A stretch of 28,635 nt of DNA. Origin: Thermoleophilaceae bacterium (GTDB taxonomy: Bacteria > Actinomycetota > Thermoleophilia > Solirubrobacterales > JACPNS01). The stretch's first letter is position 1, and every line of letters begins with the position of its first letter. The notes under the pieces are model-generated. The model saw only the letters and a list, made by a program, of their open reading frames with translations, was not told where the DNA came from and searched no databases. Positions 8,505 through 14,733 of the stretch are shown here, one piece after another. The position numbers and the translations under genes are program-made. The stretch covers positions 1 through 28,635 of the forward strand of contig JAEMRJ010000013.1 in assembly GCA_016463365.1 (NCBI GenBank), written 5' to 3'.

Positions 8505-9518
8505 GGGTGGGCGAAGGCCCAGGTGCTCGAATGCCGCAGTGGTGGCGATGCGCCCGCGCGGAGTGCGCTGCAGCAGGCCCCGACCGAGCAGGTAGGGCTC
8601 GATGACGTCTTCGATCGTGTCCTCGGCCTCGCCGAGGGCCGCTGCGAGGGTTGACAGGCCGACCGGTCCGCCGCCGAATCTGATGCAGATCAGCTCGAGC
8701 AACATGCGGTCCAGCCGGTCGAGACCCTCATGGTCGACCTCAAAAAGGTTCAAGGCGTCGGCGGCCACCTGTTCCGTGATCCGACCGTCTGCGCGCACGT
8801 CGGCGTAATCGCGGACCCGGTTGAGCAGGCGGTTTGCCACGCGCGGCGTCCCGCGCGAGCGGCGAGCGATCTCGATCGCGCCGGCCGGATCGAGGCCGCA
8901 GCCGAGAATGTCTGAAGAACGGGTGACGATCGCGGCCAGATCGTCGGTGTCGTAATGCTCGAGCCTGTGGAAGACTCCGAAGCGATCGCGCAGCGGGGTC
9001 GTGAGCAGGCCGGTTCGCGTCGTCGCCCCGACCAGCGTGAACGGCGGCAGATCAAGCGTCACGACGCGCGCGCCAGCGCCCTGCCCCACCGTGATCGGCA
9101 GTTTGCGGTCTTCCATCGCCGGATAGAACGTCTCTTCCAGCGCGCGCGGGAGGCGGTGGATCTCGTCGACGAAGAACACTGAATTGGGCTCGAGCGCAGT
9201 GAGAAACGCGGCGACGTCGCCCTTTTTCTCGAGCGCCGGACCAGCCGTCATCACGAACGGCACATCGAGCTCCTCGGCGACAATTTGCGCGAGCGAGGTC
9301 TTGCCCAGGCCCGGGGGGCCGGCAAAAAGCACATGGTCAAGCGGCTGACCGCGCTTCTTTGCCGCCTCGATGAAAATCGCGAGCTGGTCCTTGACTTTCT
9401 GCTGGCCGACGAATTCGTCGATCCGGCGTGGTCGCAGCGAGAGGTCGAGGTCTTCGGCCTGTTCGACCGGCGCGATCAGCTCGGAATCGAGCGAGGCTGA
9501 GCGAATCGGCTGGGCCAT
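8481..9518 (-). CDS. ruvB: Holliday junction branch-migration ATPase RuvB
   Basis: RuvB is the AAA+ motor that, as hexameric rings on RuvA, drives branch migration of Holliday junctions. The 345-residue product has the full signature set: [13 protein letters not shown] (28-40), Walker A GPPGLGKT (67-74), Walker [10 protein letters not shown] (114-122), sensor GATTRTG (164-170) followed by PLRDRFG with the arginine finger, and a C-terminal winged helix with [12 protein letters not shown]. Length is normal for the family. The ATG directly abuts the ruvA stop codon (TAGATG), so translation should be coupled. It is the last gene of the cysteine-protein-ruvC-ruvA-ruvB operon and overlaps the convergent photolyase gene by 24 bases. 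Confidence 0.98.
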   Translation of the reverse strand: MAQPIRSASLDSELIAPVEQAEDLDLSLRPRRIDEFVGQQKVKDQLAIFIEAAKKRGQPLDHVLFAGPPGLGKTSLAQIVAEELDVPFVMTAGPALEKKGDVAAFLTALEPNSVFFVDEIHRLPRALEETFYPAMEDRKLPITVGQGAGARVVTLDLPPFTLVGATTRTGLLTTPLRDRFGVFHRLEHYDTDDLAAIVTRSSDILGCGLDPAGAIEIARRSRGTPRVANRLLNRVRDYADVRADGRITEQVAADALNLFEVDHEGLDRLDRMLLELICIRFGGGPVGLSTLAAALGEAEDTIEDVIEPYLLGRGLLQRTPRGRIATTAAFEHLGLRPPSEQLSIE

Positions 9519-10100
9519 CTAGACCGCCACTCCGCGCAGCGCCGAAGCGATCAGCTCTTCCGGCGACTCGCCGCGGGCCTCGGCGAGCATCGATTCGGCC
9601 TCTGCGAGCGAATAGCCAAGTCCGAGCAGCGCGTCGCGCGCGAGCAGGACCGGGTCGTCAGAACGGCCGGCGGCACGCAGGACAGTTGGCGCACCGGAGG
9701 GCACGACCTTGTCCTTCAGCTCCACGACCAGGCGTTCTGCCGTGCGCTTTCCAATCCCGGGAACCTTCTGGAAGGTCTCGTGATCGCCGGCGACCAGCGC
9801 GGTCTCGACCTCGGGGACCGACATCGCACTCAGTACCGCCAGCGCGACCTTGGGACCCACACCGCTGACGCTGGTCAGCAGGTTGAAGATGTCGCGCTCG
9901 TCTGCCGTTGAGAAGCCGAAAAGCTGCATCGCATCTTCGCGCACGACCATCGTCGCCAGGAGCGTGGTCCTGGATCCTGTTGGCGAGACGTCCTCGAGCG
10001 TGTTTGCCGAAACGCTGAGCATGTAGCCGACGCCCGCGGCCTCGACGACGACGTGGTCGAGGCTCTTGTGCAGGACCTGACCAGAGACTGATGCGATCAC
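9519..10100 (-). CDS. ruvA: Holliday junction DNA-binding subunit RuvA
   Basis: RuvA binds four-way junctions as a tetramer and loads RuvB. The 193-residue protein starts with the OB-fold domain (MIASVSGQVL), then carries two helix-hairpin-helix motifs, SVSGVGPKVALAVLS (about 77-91) and KVPGIGKRTAERLVVELKDK (about 111-130), and ends in the small three-helix domain III that contacts RuvB (LLGLGYSLAEAE). The start codon is GTG and overlaps the ruvC stop codon in a GTGA arrangement; the stop abuts the ruvB ATG. This tight packing indicates a single ruvCAB transcript with coupled translation. Confidence 0.97.
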   Translation of the reverse strand: MIASVSGQVLHKSLDHVVVEAAGVGYMLSVSANTLEDVSPTGSRTTLLATMVVREDAMQLFGFSTADERDIFNLLTSVSGVGPKVALAVLSAMSVPEVETALVAGDHETFQKVPGIGKRTAERLVVELKDKVVPSGAPTVLRAAGRSDDPVLLARDALLGLGYSLAEAESMLAEARGESPEELIASALRGVAV

Positions 10101-10594
10101 GATGCGGCTCCGATTGCGCTGGCCAGCGGCGCGCTGTTGAGGTGACAGATGCCGACAGCCAGCGCGTCGGCGGCGTGGTCGGGCGGGACCGGACCCGGAA
10201 GGTCGAGCAGAGCGGTGACCATCGTCTGGACCTGACCCTTGCCCGCCGCTCCGCTGCCGCAGACGGCGAGCTTGATCTGTTGCGGCGTGTACGAATGCAC
10301 GGGGACGGCGCGTCGACCGGCCTCACAGATCACCGCGCCGCGCGCCTGACCGACCTGAAATGCAGACTCGGCATTTTTTCCGAAGTAGATCGACTCGATT
10401 GCCATCGCATCTGGTCTGTGCTGATCGATCAGCTCGACGATGCGGTCTGCGACCTGCGCCAGGCGCAGTTCCAGCGGCGTGCCGGTCGGCGTCTCGATCA
10501 CGCCACCGTCCAGTGCCAACAGCACGGAACCGCGGCTTTCGACCACGCCGAAGCCGGTGTTGGCAAGCCCTGGATCAATGCCGAGCACGACCAT
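10097..10594 (-). CDS. ruvC: Crossover junction endodeoxyribonuclease RuvC
   Basis: RuvC resolves Holliday junctions by paired symmetric cuts. The sequence has the family acidic residues: Asp in VLGIDPGLANTG near the N-terminus, Glu in AIESIYFGKN, and Asp residues in PPDHAADALA near the C-terminus. I chose the ATG at 10594, which gives 165 residues beginning MVVLGIDPG and aligns with the usual RuvC N-terminus. An upstream in-frame ATG at 10621 would add nine residues and has an AGGA only two bases away, so it remains possible. The gene follows the 55-residue cysteine protein by about 21-48 bases and overlaps ruvA by 4 bases. Confidence 0.96.
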   Translation of the reverse strand: MVVLGIDPGLANTGFGVVESRGSVLLALDGGVIETPTGTPLELRLAQVADRIVELIDQHRPDAMAIESIYFGKNAESAFQVGQARGAVICEAGRRAVPVHSYTPQQIKLAVCGSGAAGKGQVQTMVTALLDLPGPVPPDHAADALAVGICHLNSAPLASAIGAAS

Positions 10595-10642
10595 CCCGTT
10601 GTATTCCCGATACGAACGCATGTTCCTACCGGTGATTTTGCG

Positions 10643-10810
10643 TCAGCGGTCGGATGGCTTGTGGCCGGGGCACCTCAGGACGGGCACCGCCGGGTACTTC
10701 GGGTACGCCTTGTCCTCGCGCGAGAGTTTGCACATCAGGAACACCGATCCACGGGTGTTCGGATTCAACTTTGCGTGAACGCAGGTGTCGCAGAGCCCGA
10801 ATCGTGCCAT
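10643..10810 (-). CDS. Small cysteine-rich protein, 55 residues, first gene of the ruvCAB operon
   Basis: I found this by translating the gap between ruvC and yebC. The protein begins MARFGLCDTCVHAK and has four cysteines: C7 and C10 as a CxxC pair, C27 in GSVFLMCKLS, and C47 in PVLRCPGH. A CxxC-C-C arrangement like this suggests a small zinc-binding fold. The KYPAVPVLRCPGH segment reminds me of short conserved hypothetical proteins in actinobacteria, but I cannot name a family or a function. The frame is closed by TGA, 21 bases before the upstream ruvC ATG, in the same direction, so it is probably co-transcribed with ruvCAB. The ATG has no Shine-Dalgarno; a TAGTTT hexamer lies seven bases upstream, which predicts a leaderless mRNA. 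Confidence 0.75.
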   Translation of the reverse strand: MARFGLCDTCVHAKLNPNTRGSVFLMCKLSREDKAYPKYPAVPVLRCPGHKPSDR

Positions 10811-10816
10811 CAGTTC

Positions 10817-10822
10817 TAAACT
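10817..10822 (+). promoter_or_regulatory. Predicted -10 element for yebC
   Basis: TAAACT lies 8 bases before the yebC ATG, which has no Shine-Dalgarno. The arrangement predicts a leaderless transcript. The hexamer overlaps the oppositely directed -10 of the small cysteine gene almost completely. Confidence 0.5.
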
Positions 10823-10823
10823 A
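10818..10823 (-). promoter_or_regulatory. Predicted -10 element for the cysteine-protein-ruvCAB operon
   Basis: On the minus strand TAGTTT is followed by 7 bases and then the ATG at 10810, which would place the transcription start at or next to the initiation codon. It shares five of its six bases with the plus-strand -10 of yebC. No convincing -35 was seen. Confidence 0.5.
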
Positions 10824-10830
10824 CCCGCTT

Positions 10831-11580
10831 ATGTCTGGACACTCAAAATGGTCATCGATCAAACACAAGAAGGGCGCAGCCGACGCGAAGCGTGGCGCGC
10901 TGTTCACAAAGCTCGCGCGCGGGATCACGATCGCCGCGCGCGACGGTGCGGATCCGGCCGGCAACGCAGCGCTCGCCCTGGCAATTCAGAAAGCCCGGGA
11001 CAGCTCGATGCCCAAGGACAACATCGAGCGCGCCATCGCCAAGGGCGCCGGCACCGACAAGGATGCCGCTGCGGTCGAGGAAGTCGTCTACGAGGGTTAC
11101 GGCCCGGCAGGCGTCGCGCTGCTGATCCACTGCTACACAGACAATCGCAACCGCACCGGTGCGGACGTCCGCAGCATCCTCACCAAGAACGGCGGATCGC
11201 TCGGAGAACCCGGTTCAGTGGCCTACGTGTTCGAGAAGAAGGGCTCAATCGTGATCGAGGCCTCCGCCGCCTCCGAGGACGACCTGATGGTCGCGATCGA
11301 CGCCGGCGCAGAGGACATCGTCGAAGACGGCGACCACTTCGAGGTCGTCTCCGATCCCCATGATCTGGTTGCAGTACGCGCCGCGATCGAAGACGCCGGA
11401 ATCGCGGTCACGTCGGCCGACGTGATCCAGCGGCCGAAGACGCGCGTCGATGTCGACGACAAAGACGCCGCCAAGGTCTTTCGCGTGATCGAACTGCTCG
11501 ATGACAACGACGACGTGAACGACGTCGCCGCAAACTTCGAAGTCTCTGACGCAGCGCTCGAAGCGCTGGCCGCCAGCTAG
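10831..11580 (+). CDS. yebC: YebC/PmpR (TACO1) family protein
   Basis: This family was long annotated as a transcriptional regulator; family members have also been linked to relief of ribosome stalling, so the role here is uncertain between the two. The 249-residue length is standard. The N-terminal signature MSGHSKWSSIKHKKGAADAK is present, followed by ARGITIAAR, NAALALAIQKAR, MPKDNIERAI, EEVVYEGYGPAGVAL, NRNRTGADVRSILTKNGG and GSVAYVFEKKG, all characteristic. The reading frame is open upstream to 10654, but the family N-terminus fixes the start at 10831. In many bacteria yebC precedes ruvC in the same direction; here it is divergent, with start codons only 20 bases apart from the ruv-operon leader gene. 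Its TAG stop shares a palindromic CTAG with the stop of the convergent SDR gene. Confidence 0.96.
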   Translation: MSGHSKWSSIKHKKGAADAKRGALFTKLARGITIAARDGADPAGNAALALAIQKARDSSMPKDNIERAIAKGAGTDKDAAAVEEVVYEGYGPAGVALLIHCYTDNRNRTGADVRSILTKNGGSLGEPGSVAYVFEKKGSIVIEASAASEDDLMVAIDAGAEDIVEDGDHFEVVSDPHDLVAVRAAIEDAGIAVTSADVIQRPKTRVDVDDKDAAKVFRVIELLDDNDDVNDVAANFEVSDAALEALAAS

Positions 11581-12401
11581 TTCTTCAGGCGGGCCTTCTT
11601 TGCCTGCATCGCCGCGAAGCGACCGCTGAGCCGGATCGAAGCATTCGGAGTCAGCTTGTAGCTGAGGATCAGAATGTGCGCAAACCACGGCAACGTGACG
11701 ACGCGCTTCTTCTTGACGACGCCGTCAAGCAGCTTGGCCACACCCTTGTCCAGCGGGACGATTCCGCCGGGGATGGCCTCTTTTGCTTTGGAGCTGTCGA
11801 ATCCGGTTGAGCGCGCGTTGTCGTAGATCCCGGTGTCGATGAAGCCCGGACAGAGTGCTGTCACGTAGACGCCCTTTGACTGCGCCTCAACGCGGAGCGA
11901 GTCAGACATTCCGACGACGCCGAACTTGACGGTGCTGTAGGGCGCAAGCAACGGCGCCGGCGTCAGTCCGGCGAGCGAAGCGGTGTTGACTATGTGCCCG
12001 CTGCCCTGCTTGACCATGTGCTTGTACGCAGCCGAAGTGCCGTACGCGACGCCCTTCAGGTTGATGTCGATGATCGCGTCCCAGTCCTCGATCGGGATCT
12101 CTTCGACATAGCCCTGGACTGCAATTCCGGCGTTGTTGAAGATGTAGTCGATGCGGCCGTGCTTCTCCACGGTCGAGTCGACGAGCGAGACGACTGCTGC
12201 ACTGTCGCGCACGTCGAGCTGATGCGCCTCGGCATCGCCACCGATTTCGGCGACGACCTTCTCGACGCCGGCGACGTCGATGTCGGCGGCTATGACGGTG
12301 CCGCCGGCCTTGGCGATCTCTTTGGCGAAGCCCAGGCCAAGGCCTGACGCTGCGCCGGTGATGATCGCGATCTTGTTGTTGAACGTTGATGCGTAGCTCA
12401 T
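11577..12401 (-). CDS. Short-chain dehydrogenase/reductase (SDR family)
   Basis: This is a classical SDR of 274 residues that should reduce or oxidise a hydroxyl/keto substrate with NAD(P). The cofactor motif TGAASGLG (15-22), the NNAG motif (89-92), catalytic Ser142 (NTASLAG), Tyr155 and Lys159 (YSTVK) and PGFIDTGI are all present. An Asp at the end of the second beta strand (VIAADID) suggests a preference for NAD(H). The substrate cannot be inferred. The start at 12401 is preferred because TAACCT lies eight bases upstream and no Shine-Dalgarno is seen; an in-frame ATG at 12420-12422 would add seven residues. The C-terminal segment is basic and has a hydrophobic stretch (WFAHILILSYKL), compatible with membrane association. 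The gene ends four bases inside yebC. Confidence 0.92.
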   Translation of the reverse strand: MSYASTFNNKIAIITGAASGLGLGFAKEIAKAGGTVIAADIDVAGVEKVVAEIGGDAEAHQLDVRDSAAVVSLVDSTVEKHGRIDYIFNNAGIAVQGYVEEIPIEDWDAIIDINLKGVAYGTSAAYKHMVKQGSGHIVNTASLAGLTPAPLLAPYSTVKFGVVGMSDSLRVEAQSKGVYVTALCPGFIDTGIYDNARSTGFDSSKAKEAIPGGIVPLDKGVAKLLDGVVKKKRVVTLPWFAHILILSYKLTPNASIRLSGRFAAMQAKKARLKN

Positions 12402-12409
12402 GGCGCGGA

Positions 12410-12415
12410 AGGTTA
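12410..12415 (-). promoter_or_regulatory. Predicted -10 element for the SDR gene
   Basis: On the minus strand TAACCT is followed by 8 bases and the ATG at 12401, predicting a leaderless mRNA. This also argues for 12401 rather than 12422 as the start, since the hexamer lies inside the longer reading frame. Confidence 0.4.
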
Positions 12416-12457
12416 CATCCATCCATGCATAGGTTGGAGGGCAGATGCACGTGTGCG

Positions 12458-12556
12458 CCCAGACCTATAGAGATTTTTACAGCGGATTCGCGTACGGGTC
12501 GGTCCGCCCACTCTCCGTCCACCGGTTCCCGTTGTAAAAATCTCTATTGGTCTGGG
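12458..12556. repeat. 99-bp element bounded by 24-bp inverted repeats
   Basis: The left arm (12458-12481) and right arm (12533-12556) are inverted repeats matching at 23 of 24 bases. Each arm is CCCAGACC, one variable base, then an AT-rich ATAGAGATTTTTACA. The arms enclose 51 bases that contain a second small inverted repeat (GCGGA at 12482-12486 and TCCGC at 12503-12507). The AT-rich arms stand out from the GC-rich surroundings. There is no obvious target-site duplication and no coding sequence. It could be a small non-autonomous mobile element (MITE-like), a structured RNA or a large operator. Confidence 0.8.
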
Positions 12557-12621
12557 TTGGGTCACTGCCCGGGACTTAAAAACCTTTGAACCATTTCAAA
12601 CAATTGAGTGACAGACCCAGA
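12551..12621. repeat. Second, partly overlapping inverted repeat
   Basis: TCTGGGT-tgg-GTCACT (12551-12566) is mirrored by AGTGAC-ag-ACCCAGA (12607-12621), giving arms of 6 and 7 bases separated by a small asymmetric internal loop. The first six bases are also part of the right arm of the 99-bp element, so the two hairpins would be mutually exclusive if transcribed. Confidence 0.6.
12585..12600. promoter_or_regulatory. 16-bp palindrome upstream of the XRE gene, candidate operator
   Basis: TTTGAA-ccat-TTCAAA is a perfect 6-base inverted repeat with a 4-base centre, about 41 bases upstream of the predicted XRE -10 hexamer. Size and symmetry suit a dimeric HTH protein; autoregulation by the neighbouring regulator is inference. 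Confidence 0.35.
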
Positions 12622-12640
12622 ATCTTGAGGTCTGCGCGGC

Positions 12641-12646
12641 TAAGTT
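12641..12646 (+). promoter_or_regulatory. Predicted -10 element for the XRE regulator
   Basis: TAAGTT is followed by 6 bases and the ATG at 12653, predicting a leaderless transcript. Its first base is the last base of the upstream copy of a 14-bp direct repeat (12628-12641). Confidence 0.45.
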
Positions 12647-12652
12647 GGATCG

Positions 12653-13099
12653 ATGGGGAACTTCCGCCTGAACAGGCTTCCGTTCGAAGAGCCGTTCGCA
12701 AAAAGCAAAGCGATTCACGCCAGCGAAGTCATCAGGTCTGCGCGGCTCTGGGTGGACGTGACGCAGACAGAGATCGCGCGGCGCAGCGGCATCAATCAGC
12801 AGACGATCTCGGCATGGGAACGAGGCAGGCAGGAGCCCTCCTTCGCCGCGGTCATGAGAGTGCTCGGCGCGTGCGGGCTGGATGTGATCGTCACGCCGGT
12901 TGTCCGTCCAGAACCGCTCGACCTGCCCGGTCGAATCATCGTGGCCGGCGGCCAGCTGCGGCCGCGCAGCCTCGCCGACGGCCTCGCCCAGAGCAGGCGG
13001 ATCCGTCGGGCGCAGCTAAGGCAGTACGCGCGTGAGCGGGCCGAGCGGGCTAGACAACGAACTTTCCGTCCTTCTGCATCAACTCGCCATCGACCGTGA
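12653..13099 (+). CDS. XRE/Cro-CI-type helix-turn-helix regulator
   Basis: The 148-residue product has a single HTH_3 domain at about residues 25-80: VIRSARLWVDVTQTEIARRS followed by GINQQTISAWERGRQEPSFAAV and a hydrophobic last helix, the classic layout of a Cro/CI domain with the recognition helix around QQTISAWERG. The remainder is short, Arg-rich and lacks a ligand or protease domain. The ATG fits a TANNNT-N6 leaderless start. It is a lone plus-strand gene with a repeat-rich upstream region (12458-12652) that may be its own operator. The last 50 bases overlap the convergent aminopeptidase gene. Phage or toxin-antitoxin origin is possible, but no partner gene is present. Confidence 0.85.
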   Translation: MGNFRLNRLPFEEPFAKSKAIHASEVIRSARLWVDVTQTEIARRSGINQQTISAWERGRQEPSFAAVMRVLGACGLDVIVTPVVRPEPLDLPGRIIVAGGQLRPRSLADGLAQSRRIRRAQLRQYARERAERARQRTFRPSASTRHRP

Positions 13100-14153
13100 T
13101 TGACCCGCCCTGGCGCAGGTCGCAGACCATGTCCCAGTGGATCGCGGAGTCGTTCACGCCGCCGCTCTCCGGGTAGCTCATTCCGACGGCCATGTGCACT
13201 GTGCCGCCGATTTTCTCGTCGAGCAGAATCTCTTTGGTTCCGGTCGTGATTCCGTAGTTGGTGCCGATGCCGAGCTCGCCCAGAGTACGCGCGCCCTCGT
13301 CGGTGTCGAGCATCTCGAGCAGGAAGTCCTCGCCCTGTTCGGCCGAGGCGTCGGTGACCTTGCCGCCCTCGAACTTGAACTTGACGCCGCTGACCTCGCG
13401 GCCGCCGTACGTGGCCGGAAAACTGAATGCGACATCGCCGTTGACGCTGTCCTCGATCGGGCCGGTGAAGAACTCGCCGTCGGGCATGTTGTGCGTGCCC
13501 ACGCAGGGGATGAACGTGCGGCCGGCGATCCCCAGCTTGATGTCGGTGCCCGGCGCCTGGATGTGCACCTCTTCCTTGTCCTGGATCCATTCGGCGAGAC
13601 GCTTGACAGTGTCTGACTGACGCTGCCACGCGGTCAACGGATCTGGGTCGTCGGCCAGGCAGGCGCTGTAGAAGAAGTCTTCGTATTCCGAAAGCGACAA
13701 GCCGGCCTCAGAGGCGTAGGCCTGGGTCGGAAAGAGCGTCAGCGACCAGCGGTACTCGCCCGATGCCGAGCGCTGCATCGACGCGTCCATCAGCGGCTTG
13801 CGCGCCTTGCTGACAATGCTCTGCCTGGCCGGGTCAACGCTGCTCAGGGCGCGCGTGTTGGTGTCGGCCATGATCACGATGCGATTGTCGATGTTCTCGG
13901 CGACCCATTGCGCCGTCGGCGGGATCCAGGCCAGTTGCTCGTCATTGGCGTACTTGTAGAAAGCCGGCGCCTGCTCGCTCAGCGAGAGCTGCACGATCGG
14001 CAGGCCGCCGGCTTTGAGCACCTCTTCGTAGACGGCCTGCACGAGCGGCTCTGCGACGACCTCGGACTGGATCACGCAGGTCTCGCCCGGCTGCACCCCG
14101 GTCGAGTAGTTGACAAGGATCTGAGCAAGTGCTTCGACGCGTGGGTCTTTCAT
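13050..14153 (-). CDS. M29-family aminopeptidase (thermophilic metallopeptidase family)
   Basis: M29 enzymes (AmpS, AmpT, PepS) are cytoplasmic dinuclear-metal aminopeptidases. The 367-residue protein starts RVEALAQILVNYSTGVQPGE, typical of the family, and carries CVGTHNMPDGEFFTGP, the glutamate-bearing GARTLGELGIGTN, VHMAVGMSYPESGG and the C-terminal IHWDMVCDLRQGG. These contain the expected Glu, His and HxD metal ligands. Length is slightly shorter than the usual 400-410 residues. The ATG lies two bases after the pdxT stop (TGACCATG), so it is the third gene of a pdxS-pdxT-peptidase operon; a functional link to vitamin B6 is not evident. Its 3' end overlaps the XRE gene by 50 bases. Confidence 0.93.
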   Translation of the reverse strand: MKDPRVEALAQILVNYSTGVQPGETCVIQSEVVAEPLVQAVYEEVLKAGGLPIVQLSLSEQAPAFYKYANDEQLAWIPPTAQWVAENIDNRIVIMADTNTRALSSVDPARQSIVSKARKPLMDASMQRSASGEYRWSLTLFPTQAYASEAGLSLSEYEDFFYSACLADDPDPLTAWQRQSDTVKRLAEWIQDKEEVHIQAPGTDIKLGIAGRTFIPCVGTHNMPDGEFFTGPIEDSVNGDVAFSFPATYGGREVSGVKFKFEGGKVTDASAEQGEDFLLEMLDTDEGARTLGELGIGTNYGITTGTKEILLDEKIGGTVHMAVGMSYPESGGVNDSAIHWDMVCDLRQGGSITVDGELMQKDGKFVV

Positions 14154-14155
14154 GG

Positions 14156-14731
14156 TCAGGCGGCTCTTTCTGTTGCGATCGGGTTGAAGATGAATTCCAA
14201 AAAGTTGTGGTGAATCCTCTCGTCGGGAGTCAGCTCCGGATGAAAGGTGTAAGCCGTGACCGCACCGGCCCGCACACCCACCGGCTCGTCGCCGCGCGAG
14301 GCGATCACGTTCACGCCGTCACCGACGCGGGTGATCTTCGGCGCGCGGATGAACATGCCGGGAAACACTGAGCCCTGCCACTCCACGCCACCTTCAAAGC
14401 TGTGAGCCTGCGCGCCGTAGGCGTTGCGTCTGCAATCGATGTCGAGCAGCCCGAGGTGTTCCCGATCGAGGATGATCGTGCCTGCGCAGGTTGCCAGCAC
14501 GGGCAGTCCGCCAGAGATCAGCTCGCTGATCGGACCAGCCAGGCCTTCGCGTTCGATTCCGAGCATCATCGTCGTCGACTCTCCGCCGGGCAGCACGAGT
14601 CCGTCGAGATCGGCCAGCTCAGTGGGCGTGCGCACTTCGCGCGTCCGGGCGCCCGACGCACGCAGGTGCTTGACATGGGCGGCGACGCCGCCTTGCAGGG
14701 CGAGCACGCCGACGAGGCGCGACCCGCCCAC
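14156..14731 (-). CDS. pdxT: Pyridoxal 5'-phosphate synthase glutaminase subunit PdxT
   Basis: PdxT hydrolyses glutamine and channels ammonia to PdxS for PLP synthesis by the DXP-independent route. The class I amidotransferase residues are visible: GVLALQGGVAAH near the start, LPGGESTTM (48-56), nucleophile Cys82 in ATCAGTI, and His164/Glu166 in FHPEL. I chose the GTG at 14731 because AGGGG lies nine bases upstream; a TTG at 14740 would add three residues and overlap the pdxS stop. The 191-residue length is normal. pdxS is immediately upstream and the peptidase gene follows by two bases. Confidence 0.96.
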   Translation of the reverse strand: MGGSRLVGVLALQGGVAAHVKHLRASGARTREVRTPTELADLDGLVLPGGESTTMMLGIEREGLAGPISELISGGLPVLATCAGTIILDREHLGLLDIDCRRNAYGAQAHSFEGGVEWQGSVFPGMFIRAPKITRVGDGVNVIASRGDEPVGVRAGAVTAYTFHPELTPDERIHHNFLEFIFNPIATERAA

Positions 14732-14733
14732 GG

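Noticed and set aside
10654..10830. Upstream extension of the yebC reading frame
   Set aside because: The family N-terminus MSGHSKW begins at 10831, and the extension is antisense to the small cysteine gene.
12386..12589. Plus-strand frame of 67 residues across the inverted-repeat region
   Set aside because: It runs through both repeat arms, lacks a ribosome-binding site and has no recognisable features.
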